From Bacteroidota bacterium (lineage in GTDB: Bacteria > Bacteroidota > Ignavibacteria > UBA10030 > BY39): a DNA stretch of 51,900 nucleotides. The stretch is taken from the NCBI GenBank assembly GCA_030017895.1, contig JASEGV010000012.1, positions 1-51,900 on the forward strand, read 5' to 3'. A program made the translations under genes and the position numbers. Below the pieces are notes generated by a model. It did no database searches. It had not been told where the DNA came from and worked only from the letters and a program-made list of their open reading frames with translations. Shown here piece after piece: positions 40,897 to 50,655 of the stretch. How positions within the stretch are numbered: the stretch's first letter is position 1; each line of letters starts with the position of its first letter.

Positions 40897-41709
40897 GTGA
40901 GTGAGCAAGAAAATAAATTAAGTTGGTTACGCGAACATCTTTTAATAATATTTATTACGATTATTGCAGGATTGTTTTTAAGAACATTTTTTATAGAAGT
41001 TTACCGTATTCCCACATCGTCTATGGCAAACACAATTTTAGAAGGCGATTATTTACTCGTTAATAAATTCATTTACAACTTTAGAAGTCCTAAATATTTT
41101 CCTTTCACCGATACAGAGATTAAGCAATTATCCATTCCAACTTTTCGAAAACCTCAACGCGGCGACATCGTAGTTTTTTATCATCCGGGGCGCATCGATG
41201 ATATAGAAAACTCCAACAGCGTCAGTTTCATCAAACGTTGTGTCGCGATAGCCGGCGATACTGTCCAAATTATCAATAACGTTTTATATATCAATGGCGC
41301 TGCATTCCCTGAAATTCAAACATCAGCTAATCATTCTTCCTACAACTACGGGCCGGTGGTCGTCCCGAAAAAAGGGAGCATATTATCACTCGATCAATCA
41401 AATATCGCTGATTGGAAAATGTTTATTGAGCGGGAAGGACATACAGTAAGTTTGTCTGATGACGATTTAATTTTAGTGGACGGAAAAATAACCGACACTT
41501 ATTCAGTTGAAAGAAATTACTATTTTATGCTGGGAGATAACCGGAACAACAGTTCCGATAGCCGCGACTGGGGCTTTTTACCGGATAGAAATATCATCGG
41601 CAAAGCTCTATTTGTGTTTTGGTCGTGGAACCAAGAACTCACTTTCAGTAATTTTATAGAAAAATTTGCAAGCATCCGTTGGAATCGTATCGGTATGCTT
41701 ATCCACTAA
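40897..41709 (+). CDS. lepB: Signal peptidase I, second of a tandem pair
   Basis: 270 residues from a GTG start at 40897, 2 nt after the first signal peptidase's stop. Membrane helix about 14-33, catalytic S42 in IPTSSMANTI, base K113 in FIKRCVAIAGD, and box E GDNRNNSSDSRDWGF. The two proteins align along their whole length but differ widely, so the duplication is old. Both look active and probably have different substrate preferences (inference). Confidence 0.94.
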   Translation: MSEQENKLSWLREHLLIIFITIIAGLFLRTFFIEVYRIPTSSMANTILEGDYLLVNKFIYNFRSPKYFPFTDTEIKQLSIPTFRKPQRGDIVVFYHPGRIDDIENSNSVSFIKRCVAIAGDTVQIINNVLYINGAAFPEIQTSANHSSYNYGPVVVPKKGSILSLDQSNIADWKMFIEREGHTVSLSDDDLILVDGKITDTYSVERNYYFMLGDNRNNSSDSRDWGFLPDRNIIGKALFVFWSWNQELTFSNFIEKFASIRWNRIGMLIH

Positions 41710-41715
41710 TCCAAT

Positions 41716-42852
41716 ATGGCTGGTATATATTTACATATCCCATTCTGTGAACGCAAGTGCATATATTGCGACTTTTATTCTGAAACAAATCACAAAGACC
41801 ATAGTGTATTCGTCAAGTTCTTGTTAAAAGAAATTGAACTTTATAGCGATTATCATAATCTTGAAGAAATTCAAACTATTTATTTCGGTGGTGGAACGCC
41901 GAGTTTGCTCCACCCATCGCAAATATCTGAAATTATAAATGCTATCAAAAAATTATTTAAGGTAAACGAACTAGCAGAAATTACTCTCGAAGTAAATCCC
42001 GGTACTGTTGATTTCCAAAAACTCAAAGAATATAAGAATTCAGGTATCAATCGTTTGAGTATTGGAGTTCAATCGTTTAATGACAATGATCTGAAATTTC
42101 TTTCGCGTATTCATTCTGTTGCCGATGGCGTCCGATGTATATCTGATGCGAAAGAATCGGGCTTCGAGAACATCAGTATCGATTTAATTTATTCCCTGCC
42201 AACACAAACGATAGATAGTTTACTTTATAATCTACAGAAAGCGATTGAGGCCAAAGTCAATCATATCTCTGCTTATAGTTTGATTGTTGAGGAAGGAACA
42301 CCGTTGCATCAACTCGTAAAAAATAAAAAAATTCAAACCGTTGATGAAGCAGTCGAAACGCAGATGATGGATCTGACAATCGATGAATTGAAATCGGCTG
42401 GTTTTGAACACTACGAAATATCGAATTTTGCAAAACCGGGATACTTATCGAAACATAACAATAATTACTGGAATCATTCGAATTACTTGGGCTTCGGGCC
42501 CTCTGCTCATTCATTCTGGGAAAACAAACGCTGGTGGAATATTGATACGATATTCAGTTATTATAGCCGGCTTGAAAATAATATGCTACCGATTTCTGAA
42601 ACTGAAAATTTAAACACCGAGCAATTAATCAACGAAAAATTTATGTTGGGTTTACGCAGTAAAGGTGTAGATTTTAAGATGCTGAATAAAGAATTCAATT
42701 ACGACTATAAGTTACAATTTGAAAATCTAATACAAAAACTTACATCGAATCAATTAGCTTCGTTCGAAAATGATCATCTCCAACTAACCAAAAGTGGGAT
42801 TATGATTGCTGATGAAATAAGCAGGATGTTCATCTTGCAAAATTCTTTTTAA
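41716..42852 (+). CDS. hemW: Radical SAM heme chaperone HemW
   Basis: 378 residues. The N-terminal MAGIYLHIPFCERKCIYCDFYS carries the radical SAM cluster ligands C11-x3-C15-x2-C18. It also has YFGGGTPSLL, EVNPGTVD, RLSIGVQSF, and the HemW-type C-terminal domain (GFEHYEISNFAKPGYLSKHN, YLGFGPSAHSF). The family was long annotated as oxygen-independent coproporphyrinogen oxidase, but HemW-type members bind and transfer heme. It is 6 nt behind lepB2, in the lepA cluster. A promoter for the next gene lies in its last codons. Confidence 0.92.
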   Translation: MAGIYLHIPFCERKCIYCDFYSETNHKDHSVFVKFLLKEIELYSDYHNLEEIQTIYFGGGTPSLLHPSQISEIINAIKKLFKVNELAEITLEVNPGTVDFQKLKEYKNSGINRLSIGVQSFNDNDLKFLSRIHSVADGVRCISDAKESGFENISIDLIYSLPTQTIDSLLYNLQKAIEAKVNHISAYSLIVEEGTPLHQLVKNKKIQTVDEAVETQMMDLTIDELKSAGFEHYEISNFAKPGYLSKHNNNYWNHSNYLGFGPSAHSFWENKRWWNIDTIFSYYSRLENNMLPISETENLNTEQLINEKFMLGLRSKGVDFKMLNKEFNYDYKLQFENLIQKLTSNQLASFENDHLQLTKSGIMIADEISRMFILQNSF

Positions 42853-42863
42853 TAATCTATATT
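42835..42863 (+). promoter_or_regulatory. Promoter of the DUF2723 gene, at the end of hemW
   Basis: TTGCAA (42835-42840), 17-nt spacer, TATATT (42858-42863), 28 bp before the ATG at 42892. Confidence 0.5.
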
Positions 42864-42891
42864 TTAGCAAATTTAATTAAATGAGGAAGTA

Positions 42892-45585
42892 ATGCAACAA
42901 AAAAACTGGTATCATAGAATTACTGCAATCGGAGTTTTATTAACTTCGTTTATTGTTTATTATATAACAACACCTCCGACTTTAACATTTTGGGATGTTG
43001 GCGAATTCATTGCAGCTGCATTTTTATTGCAGGTACCCCATCCACCGGGTTCTCCGTTTTTTTTACTCTTGGGCCGCATAGCAAGTATGCTTCCTCTTTC
43101 AGGCGATATTGCTGTACGGGTTCACTTGATGTCGGGTCTTTCGAGTGCTCTTACTGTTATGTTTCTATATTTAGTTGCAGTCAGGTTGATTGTTTCATTC
43201 CGTGGTAACCCGGTTTCAGTGTTAGATAAATTATCAGTTTATGGAGCTTCCGCAATCGGGGCTCTTTCATTAGCTTTCGGGACTACTTTCTGGTTCAGTG
43301 CCACCGAAGCTGAAGTTTATGGGGTAAGTATGCTATTCGTAGGCATAATCGTTTGGTTAATTATGCGCTGGTACGACCATCATCTGGAGCCGCATAACGA
43401 AAAATATATCTTCTTAATCGCATATCTGATCGGACTATCGATCGGTGTCCACTTATTAGCGGTTCTTACTGTGTTCACGGTGGCAATGATTTATTACTTC
43501 AGAAAATATGAATTTCAGACTAATTCGTTTATTAAGTTGGGTATAATTTCAGTCATTATTTTCTTTGGAATATATCCCGGAGTAGTTAAATATTTCCCGA
43601 TAATGTTGAACGGGGAATTCAGAGGAATAAAGAACGATTTAATTTCCTACATTCCTGTTTTAATGATCCTGGGTTCTTTCTACGGAATCTATTATTCCAT
43701 AAAAAATAAGATAAAGATTTTAAATATTACTTTAATTTCTTTTTTACTAATAGTAATAGGTTATTCGACTTACACATTGGTTCTTATCCGAGCAAATGTT
43801 CCCGATATGCCGATGAATGAAAACGATCCGAGTAATTTGTCGCGGCTTGTCAGTTACTTAAATCGCGAACAATATGGCGATGCCCCTGTGATGCAGCGAC
43901 GGTATAGTCAAGAACCAATGCATGCACAAACTTGGCAAAATTATACGAGCGATATGGATTTTATGTGGCGCTACCAAATCAATCACATGTATAACCGTTA
44001 TCTACTTTGGAATTATGTCGGTGTTGAAGGCGATTGGCAGGATTCAGGCGTTAGCTGGAAATATACATTCGGTATTCCATTTTTACTTGGATTGCTTGGT
44101 TTTTATTATCATATCCGAAAAGATTGGAAAATGGCTCTACCTTTCCTTGCAATGTTCATAGTAATGGGGGTTGTACTGGCGCTTTATCAAAATCAACAGC
44201 AGCCACAACCGCGTGAACGCGATTATTTTTATGTAGGCTCGTTTTTCGTCTTTTCAATTTGGATATCTTTAGGTATCATTGCTGTCATCGATTTTATAAA
44301 AAAATATTTAAAGAGGGACGTTTTGTATTCAATCGGGACCGGGGGTGTACTTGCATTATTTTTTATTGCTATACCGGTTAATTTTTTAAAAATCAACTGG
44401 CACGGACTCGACAGAAGCAATAATTATGTCGCTTGGGATTATTCGTATAATATTTTACAAACTTGTGAGAAAGATGCTATTTTATTTACTAACGGCGATA
44501 ACGATACATTTCCTCTTTGGTATCTTCAGGATGTCGAAGGAGTTCGCCAAGATATTCGAATTGTAAATTTAAGTTTAGTGAATACAAACTGGTATATCAA
44601 GCAGTTAAAAAATTACAGACCTCACGGCGCTAAAAAAGTCGCCATTAGTTTTCCTGATGCACAAATCGACCAGCTTCAACCGATCGTTTGGGAAACCCGC
44701 CAGATGAATATACCCGTGCCCAAAAATGTTTTCGAAAAATATGGTGTTACCGATACTGCTCTGATAAACAAAGGTAGAATCTCTTTCACGATGAAGAATA
44801 CTGTAACGTTCGGTGAGCATAAAGTAATTCGTGTCCAAGATATAATGGTGCGAGATATAATAATGTCGAACAAGTGGGAACGTCCGATTTATTTTGCCAC
44901 CACAGTATCGCCTGATAGTAAAATTGGATTGGATGATTATATGTGGATGGATGGTTTGGCTTGGGTATTCAAACCCGTTGCCGCAACACAAGAAACAGGT
45001 ATCCACACGAAAATTATGGATGCTAATTTTATGTCTGAAAATACTATCCCCTCCAAAGAACCGCAATACGGTTATCTCTATCGTGGATTAAATGATACAA
45101 CATCCTATTTCGATGAAAATATCACACGTCTTACTGTGAACTATCGTTCAGGATTTGTAAGGTTAGCGTTGCAGTATTTCAACGTTGAGAAGGATACCGA
45201 AAAAGCTCTGAAAGTTTTAGACCGAATGGAAGAAGTAATGCCATTGAAGGGAATATCTTTTGACTGGCGGTTAGCTTCGGATGTTATGTCGATCTATTCA
45301 CGGCTTGGCAACATCGAAAAACGAAATATGTATGCCGATTATTTAGAAAAAGAATGCTGGAAAATGATTAATACGAATCAAGCTGATATGAATTCTTACT
45401 ACAATCCGTATCGCGTACTGCTCGAAATTTATGACGGCAACGACAATTATGAAAAAGCAATAGAAGTATTGAACCGCATTGGAGTATTCTATCCGAACGA
45501 TCCTTCTATCAGAAGCCGGATTACAGAATTACAAGCCAGCCAAAAAGCTGCTGCCGAGAACAAAGATTCGGTCTCTAAACCATAA
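42892..45585 (+). CDS. DUF2723 membrane protein (TMEM260/protein O-mannosyltransferase-like)
   Basis: 897 residues. The N-terminal half has about 10-12 membrane helices and the DUF2723 signature near 25-60 (PPTLTFWDVGEFIAAAFLLQVPHPPGSPFFLLLGRI), including the conserved acidic D/E of GT-C-type enzymes. The C-terminal third is soluble (GDNDTFPLWYLQDVEGVR) and ends in TPR-like helices (about 790-890). TMEM260 homologs are O-mannosyltransferases, so a role in protein or polymer glycosylation at the membrane is likely but unproven here. GAGGAAG precedes the ATG. A glycosyltransferase gene follows after 21 bp. Confidence 0.88.
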   Translation: MQQKNWYHRITAIGVLLTSFIVYYITTPPTLTFWDVGEFIAAAFLLQVPHPPGSPFFLLLGRIASMLPLSGDIAVRVHLMSGLSSALTVMFLYLVAVRLIVSFRGNPVSVLDKLSVYGASAIGALSLAFGTTFWFSATEAEVYGVSMLFVGIIVWLIMRWYDHHLEPHNEKYIFLIAYLIGLSIGVHLLAVLTVFTVAMIYYFRKYEFQTNSFIKLGIISVIIFFGIYPGVVKYFPIMLNGEFRGIKNDLISYIPVLMILGSFYGIYYSIKNKIKILNITLISFLLIVIGYSTYTLVLIRANVPDMPMNENDPSNLSRLVSYLNREQYGDAPVMQRRYSQEPMHAQTWQNYTSDMDFMWRYQINHMYNRYLLWNYVGVEGDWQDSGVSWKYTFGIPFLLGLLGFYYHIRKDWKMALPFLAMFIVMGVVLALYQNQQQPQPRERDYFYVGSFFVFSIWISLGIIAVIDFIKKYLKRDVLYSIGTGGVLALFFIAIPVNFLKINWHGLDRSNNYVAWDYSYNILQTCEKDAILFTNGDNDTFPLWYLQDVEGVRQDIRIVNLSLVNTNWYIKQLKNYRPHGAKKVAISFPDAQIDQLQPIVWETRQMNIPVPKNVFEKYGVTDTALINKGRISFTMKNTVTFGEHKVIRVQDIMVRDIIMSNKWERPIYFATTVSPDSKIGLDDYMWMDGLAWVFKPVAATQETGIHTKIMDANFMSENTIPSKEPQYGYLYRGLNDTTSYFDENITRLTVNYRSGFVRLALQYFNVEKDTEKALKVLDRMEEVMPLKGISFDWRLASDVMSIYSRLGNIEKRNMYADYLEKECWKMINTNQADMNSYYNPYRVLLEIYDGNDNYEKAIEVLNRIGVFYPNDPSIRSRITELQASQKAAAENKDSVSKP

Positions 45586-45606
45586 TTTTTTGTAACCGGC
45601 TAAAGC

Positions 45607-46722
45607 GTGAAGATATTAATTTTTAACTGGCAGGATATCAGGAATCCACTTTCGGGTGGAGCTGAAGTTCACCTGCATGAAATATTTTCACGCATTGCTC
45701 AGTTAGGGCATGAAGTTACTCTCTATTGTTCATCATTTAAGGGGGCAAAGAGAGAGGAAAATATTGGCGGCATTCGGGTTATCAGAGAGGGAGGACGTTA
45801 TCTTTTTAATTTCCGAGTTGTTTATAAATACGTAACAAAGTTTCGGAAAGGAAATTATGATATCGTCATCGATGATATGAACAAGATTCCTTTTTTTACT
45901 CCACTCTATGTTCGTAAACCGTTATTCTTTATTGTTCATCATCTCTTTAATAAGAGTATATTTTTAGAAGCTCCTCTCCCGATGGCACTCTATGTTTATT
46001 CCATGGAAAAAATTGGAATTTATATTTGTAAAAAAATGGGAGTTCCAGTAATCGTAGTTTCACCAAGCACAAAAGCTGAGATGATCGAAAAAGGAATTGA
46101 TTCACAGAAAATTTATTTTGCCTATAATTGTGTTGACCATAAGCTTTATAATCCGGGAGAAAATAACAGAAGCTCAACAAAGTTAATCGGCTATTTCGGC
46201 AGGATTAAGAAATACAAATCAATTGAACACTTGCTACAAGCTTTTGCAATTGTAATCAAGGAATATCCTGACCTACGCCTTGTTATTATTGGCGACGGTG
46301 ATAATCGGATTAATCTGCAAAACTTATCTAAAGAATTGGGTATCAATAATAATGTTGAATTTACCGGTTTTGTGGACGAGGTAACAAAAGTGCATTTGCT
46401 ACAACAAATGTGGTTTTTAGTTAATACTTCTTCAAAGGAGGGATGGGGTTTAACAGTTATTGAAGCAAACGCCTGCCAGACTCCAGTAATTGCGAGCAAT
46501 GTACCGGGTTTACGAGATTCCGTCAAGGATGGGGAGACAGGTCTGCTTTATGAATATGGGAATATTCCGGAACTTGCATCAAAAATTAAATTCCTGCTCG
46601 ACGATAATTCCCTTCGGGATAAGTTATCTGCAAACGCATATCAGTGGGCGAAGACTTTTGATTGGGATGCTACTGCAAGAACAACTATTGAACTACTCAA
46701 AAGTAAGTTGGTGAAGAAGTAA
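45607..46722 (+). CDS. Family 4 glycosyltransferase
   Basis: 371 residues from a GTG start at 45607. It has the GT-B fold with an N-terminal acceptor domain (FNWQDIRNPLSGGAEVHLHEI, GHEVTLYCS) and a C-terminal nucleotide-sugar domain (IGYFGRIKKYKSIEHLLQAF, GDGDNRINLQ), including the EX7E-type motif SSKEGWGLTVIEANACQTPVIAS. It should transfer a sugar from a nucleotide donor in the cytoplasm. It is the first gene of the polysaccharide block. The sugar cannot be named. Confidence 0.9.
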   Translation: MKILIFNWQDIRNPLSGGAEVHLHEIFSRIAQLGHEVTLYCSSFKGAKREENIGGIRVIREGGRYLFNFRVVYKYVTKFRKGNYDIVIDDMNKIPFFTPLYVRKPLFFIVHHLFNKSIFLEAPLPMALYVYSMEKIGIYICKKMGVPVIVVSPSTKAEMIEKGIDSQKIYFAYNCVDHKLYNPGENNRSSTKLIGYFGRIKKYKSIEHLLQAFAIVIKEYPDLRLVIIGDGDNRINLQNLSKELGINNNVEFTGFVDEVTKVHLLQQMWFLVNTSSKEGWGLTVIEANACQTPVIASNVPGLRDSVKDGETGLLYEYGNIPELASKIKFLLDDNSLRDKLSANAYQWAKTFDWDATARTTIELLKSKLVKK

Positions 46723-46730
46723 AGGTCTGT

Positions 46731-47729
46731 ATGATGGAAATGGGCAAAAAGAAAAGGATCCTGTTTTCATCTACAATTTACACTTCTTTTATAAAAGAAG
46801 ATTTTAACATTCTCGAAAAACATTTCGTGGTCCATAAAATAATCGGCAGCGGAATTATTCACAGCATCAAATTATTGTTTTCTGTTCCGAAGGCAGATGT
46901 TACTTATACGTGGTTCGCATCTATATACTCGGCATTTGGGGTTTTCTTCTCACGATTGTTCGGGAAAAAATCTGTAATTGTAATTGGAGGAGTTGATGTC
47001 GCTGATTATAAGGAAATAAATTACGGTATCTGGATAAGTTGGTGGAAATCGAAATTTGTCCGTTACGCTATTCGTAATGCTGATAAAATATTATCTGTTG
47101 ATCCGTTCTTGATCGCCGAAGCGAAGCGACTTGCTAATTACGCTGGGAAAAATATTGTTTATCTTCCCACAGGTTATGATCATAATTTCTGGAAAGCAGA
47201 AGGAGAGAAAGAAAATTATATTCTGAGTGTCGGGGCTTGCGAAAACGAATGGCGTATGATGAAAAAAGGTTTTGACAAGTTGATTGAAGCGGCTATTGAG
47301 CTTCCCGAAATCCAATTCAAAATTATAGGAATAAAAGAGGAATTATTCAAACAAATCAAACCGCACCTACCTAAAAATGTTGAAGTAATCCCATTCGTCG
47401 AGCGAGAAACACTTCTGAAGTTCTATCAAAAAGCAAAAGTATATACACAAGTTTCTTACACCGAAGGATTGCCTAACTCGTTATGTGAAGCGATGTTATG
47501 CGAATGTATTCCGGTCGGAACAAACCGCGGCGGGATTCCGACAGGCATTGGAAATACGGGCTTCATAATTGAATTTGGAGATAAAGATGCTATGAAGGAA
47601 GCCTTCAGGAATGCGATTAAACTTCCAACTGAAACAGGAAAAATATCACGTCAGCACGTGATTGAAAATTTTCCGATTCATAAAAGAGAAACTTCTCTTA
47701 TCGCAACCATTCAGGACTTAACAAAGTGA
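46731..47729 (+). CDS. Family 4 glycosyltransferase
   Basis: 332 residues. The C-terminal GT-B domain is clear: YILSVGACENEWRMMKKGFDKLIEAA, PFVERETLLKFYQKAKVYTQVSYTEGLPNSLCEAMLCECIPVGTNRGGIP. The acceptor half is more divergent. ATG ATG starts at 46731, 8 nt after the previous gene; a later ATG at 46740 is possible. It overlaps the flippase gene by 4 nt. Confidence 0.87.
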   Translation: MMEMGKKKRILFSSTIYTSFIKEDFNILEKHFVVHKIIGSGIIHSIKLLFSVPKADVTYTWFASIYSAFGVFFSRLFGKKSVIVIGGVDVADYKEINYGIWISWWKSKFVRYAIRNADKILSVDPFLIAEAKRLANYAGKNIVYLPTGYDHNFWKAEGEKENYILSVGACENEWRMMKKGFDKLIEAAIELPEIQFKIIGIKEELFKQIKPHLPKNVEVIPFVERETLLKFYQKAKVYTQVSYTEGLPNSLCEAMLCECIPVGTNRGGIPTGIGNTGFIIEFGDKDAMKEAFRNAIKLPTETGKISRQHVIENFPIHKRETSLIATIQDLTK

Positions 47730-49126
47730 CGAGGGTTTCGAAAAATATTTTCTCGCTCGCAATCAGCGAAGGAGGCAGCCGCCTCATTGGTTTCGTTACA
47801 ACTGTCTATTTAGTACGTTCGTTGAGTATGCACGATTTCGGATTAATCAGCATAGCAATCGCGGTATTCGGATATGCTCTGCTTTTCGCTGTTCACTGGT
47901 TTAATACTTATGGAATAAGGCAGGTGGCTTCGGGAACAAACAACGATTTCATAGGCAATTATATTTCGCTCCGATTTATTTTATCGGTATTAATTTTTAT
48001 TATTGTCTCCATTCTTTCAGTTATCATTGTTACCGATTATCGATTATCCACTTTAATTATTTATTTTACAATTAGCATTGTTCCGAGCGCATTATTTTTA
48101 GATTGGTATTTTCAAGGCAAAGAAGATTTAGTCCCGGTTTCAATCAGCAAACTTATCATATCGGCTGTTTACCTGCTATTACTTTTATTGTTACTAAATC
48201 ATAATTCAATTATGGTTGTGCCGCTTTCGTTTTTATTCGCAAATGTTGCAGGTCTTATTTTAATTTTCGGTTGGTTTATTTCAAAGTATGGATATATAAA
48301 ATTATCTATTTCAATTTCGTGTTGGAAAGAAATAATTAAAGAATCGTTTGCCGTCTCTTTTGCATCGACATTGGCTCAATTAAATGTGAATTTGCCGTTG
48401 TTAGTAGTGGGAGTAATTCTTACCGCTTCGGATGTGGCAATCTTCAACGTATCGAGTAAATTAGTATTCGTTCTTTTGATTGCCGATAGATTGTTGTATT
48501 CGATTTATTTCCCGGCTATCACAAGAATATATTCACAAAATCAAAATAGAATTTCTGAAATTCTTAACTTCGTTTTACGATGGTTAATATTAATGATTTT
48601 ACCGTTGAGTTTATTCTGTATCGTCGCTGCCGAACCGCTTATTAATTTAGTTTTTGGAATTCAATACACAAATTCAATCATCATATTCCAAGTTCTCATC
48701 GGCTATTTCTTGATCACGATGATGAATTCCGTTTTAGGTTACACATTAGTGGCAATCAAACAGGAAAAATATTTTGCACGAACCATTTATTTCGGAGCGG
48801 TTGCAAATATAATCCTCGTTCTTCTGTTAACTTATTACTTTGGCTTACTCGGAACCGCAATCGCAATTGTAGCCGCCGAATTGCTAATCCTGATTGCTTT
48901 CAAATTATATCTTAAAAAATTTGTAGAAATAGATATAATCATTTATATTTTTAAGGAAATGCCTGCATTGGCTGCTATGGGCTTAACTATTTACTATACA
49001 ATAACATACAACGTTGCCCTCTCATTTATTGCGGGCTTACTAATTTATTCCGTTTTAATTTATCTGTTCAAATGTATTAACAAATCAGATATTGGAAAAA
49101 TTAAAGAGTTGCTCTTATGGAAATAA
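47726..49126 (+). CDS. Wzx-like polysaccharide flippase (MOP superfamily)
   Basis: 466 residues from a GTG that overlaps the previous stop (GTGA). About 12-14 membrane helices; begins SKNIFSLAISEGGSRLIGFVTTVYLVRSLSMHDFGLISIA, the usual start of Wzx/RfbX-type exporters. It should flip lipid-linked oligosaccharides across the inner membrane. No Wzy polymerase or chain-length gene is seen in the window; the cluster may continue elsewhere. It overlaps the next gene by 10 nt. Confidence 0.9.
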   Translation: MTRVSKNIFSLAISEGGSRLIGFVTTVYLVRSLSMHDFGLISIAIAVFGYALLFAVHWFNTYGIRQVASGTNNDFIGNYISLRFILSVLIFIIVSILSVIIVTDYRLSTLIIYFTISIVPSALFLDWYFQGKEDLVPVSISKLIISAVYLLLLLLLLNHNSIMVVPLSFLFANVAGLILIFGWFISKYGYIKLSISISCWKEIIKESFAVSFASTLAQLNVNLPLLVVGVILTASDVAIFNVSSKLVFVLLIADRLLYSIYFPAITRIYSQNQNRISEILNFVLRWLILMILPLSLFCIVAAEPLINLVFGIQYTNSIIIFQVLIGYFLITMMNSVLGYTLVAIKQEKYFARTIYFGAVANIILVLLLTYYFGLLGTAIAIVAAELLILIAFKLYLKKFVEIDIIIYIFKEMPALAAMGLTIYYTITYNVALSFIAGLLIYSVLIYLFKCINKSDIGKIKELLLWK

Positions 49127-50655
49127 AAATTGGAATAATAGGAAAATCGGTTGGATGGGAGAGTGTGTTAGCTCAAATCGGAATTCCTTTTTCGATTTGT
49201 AGTAATGTTGATAAGGTAAAATTAAACAGCTTTCCGCTAATAGTTCTATCTGATGATATTACAACGCATCAGTTACTCGCTGTAAAAAAATATATCGAAA
49301 CTGGCGGATGTGTGGTATGCTCGGCTGCCGTAATTGAAAATATATCACTTGAAAGATCGAAAAAGGACTATATTAAATATCTCGTTTCCGATTTACTTGG
49401 AGTTTTTGCTGATTCCGAGATTATAGATGTTTATACTAATGCCACAATATCGGAAGGGGCGAGTCATTTAAAGACTGATAAAAATATTCCTGCGGTTCTG
49501 GCGAGTAAATACGGAGATGGTTTTGTTGTAATTATGCCTTTCGATGTTGATGCTTTATTGGAAAGCACTAAATCGAAAAAGAAAAATTTTTATGCAGAAG
49601 GGAAACGCCTGCCGTACGAAAATGTTTCATTAGTTTCAAAAGGTTCGCTTCGACGATTAATAACTAAAGCCATCGAGATGATTTACTCGCATTCTAATTT
49701 GCATTTTGCCCACAAGTGGTATTACCCCGATGGCAAAAAATCGGTTTCCATCTTTCGTGTGGATACCGATTACGGAACTGAGCAGCAAGTCGATTCTTTG
49801 TATAAACTTTCGCAGAAATATAAAATACCGATAACCTGGTTCGTGGATGTTAAGAGCCAGCAAAAATGGATTGGAAAGTACACTGAAATGCAAAATCAAG
49901 AAATTGGAGTGCATTGTTACGAGCATACGGTGTATGAATCTTACGCAGATAACTACTCAAATATCCGCAAAGCATTAGAAATGATGAAAGCAAGCGGAAT
50001 CAATCCAAAAGGTTTTGCTGCACCGTTTGGAAAGTGGAACTCCTCACTCGGACAAGCCGTTCGAGATTTGGATTTTGAATATTCTTCCGAGTTTGCTTAT
50101 GATTATGATAACTTACCTTCATTCACAAACTATTCTACTTTGCAAATACCTGTTCATCCAATTTGTATTGGAAGTTTGAGAAGGCAGGGTTATACAACCG
50201 GACAAATGATCGCATATTATGAAAATGAGATTGAGAAAAAATTAAAACTAAATGAGCCAATCATTTTCTATCACCATCCGACAAATGAGAATATTGATGT
50301 AGTAGAAAAAATTTTTCAGAGAATGCAATTAATCGATATACCTAAACTTACAATGCACCAATTTACCGGGTGGTGGAATAAAAGGGAAAAAGCAAAAGTT
50401 ATGATTCAGCAGGATGGAACTATACTGAATGTAAACACTGAGCATACGATACCGGAATTAAGATTAAGATTGGCATCTCCTGCTGGAAAAGAAACAATAA
50501 CCGCTCCAGAGCCTTTGATTGATTTAGATAAAATCAGTTGGCAGGAAAAAGAAATTCCGATTCCTTTGCCAAAGGATATTCATCGTATCAGAAAGTATAA
50601 TATCTGGATGCTCATAAATAAAATTGAAGATTATTTTTTTACAGGTAGAAAATGA
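49117..50655 (+). CDS. Polysaccharide-deacetylase-like (NodB) protein with N- and C-terminal extra domains
   Basis: 512 residues. The middle (about 205-400) is NodB-like: SIFRVDTDYGTEQQVDSLYKL with D216/D218, QEIGVHCYEHTVY with H266 and H270 as metal ligands, and IIFYHHPTNE late in the domain. The first 195 residues form another domain, with PLIVLSDDITTHQLLAVKKYIETGGCVV resembling amidotransferase-like or Rossmann-type folds, and the last 110 are beta-rich. No signal peptide, so it would act in the cytoplasm unless exported another way. Deacetylation of a polymer or lipid-linked sugar is inferred from fold and neighbours. Confidence 0.8.
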   Translation: MEIKIGIIGKSVGWESVLAQIGIPFSICSNVDKVKLNSFPLIVLSDDITTHQLLAVKKYIETGGCVVCSAAVIENISLERSKKDYIKYLVSDLLGVFADSEIIDVYTNATISEGASHLKTDKNIPAVLASKYGDGFVVIMPFDVDALLESTKSKKKNFYAEGKRLPYENVSLVSKGSLRRLITKAIEMIYSHSNLHFAHKWYYPDGKKSVSIFRVDTDYGTEQQVDSLYKLSQKYKIPITWFVDVKSQQKWIGKYTEMQNQEIGVHCYEHTVYESYADNYSNIRKALEMMKASGINPKGFAAPFGKWNSSLGQAVRDLDFEYSSEFAYDYDNLPSFTNYSTLQIPVHPICIGSLRRQGYTTGQMIAYYENEIEKKLKLNEPIIFYHHPTNENIDVVEKIFQRMQLIDIPKLTMHQFTGWWNKREKAKVMIQQDGTILNVNTEHTIPELRLRLASPAGKETITAPEPLIDLDKISWQEKEIPIPLPKDIHRIRKYNIWMLINKIEDYFFTGRK

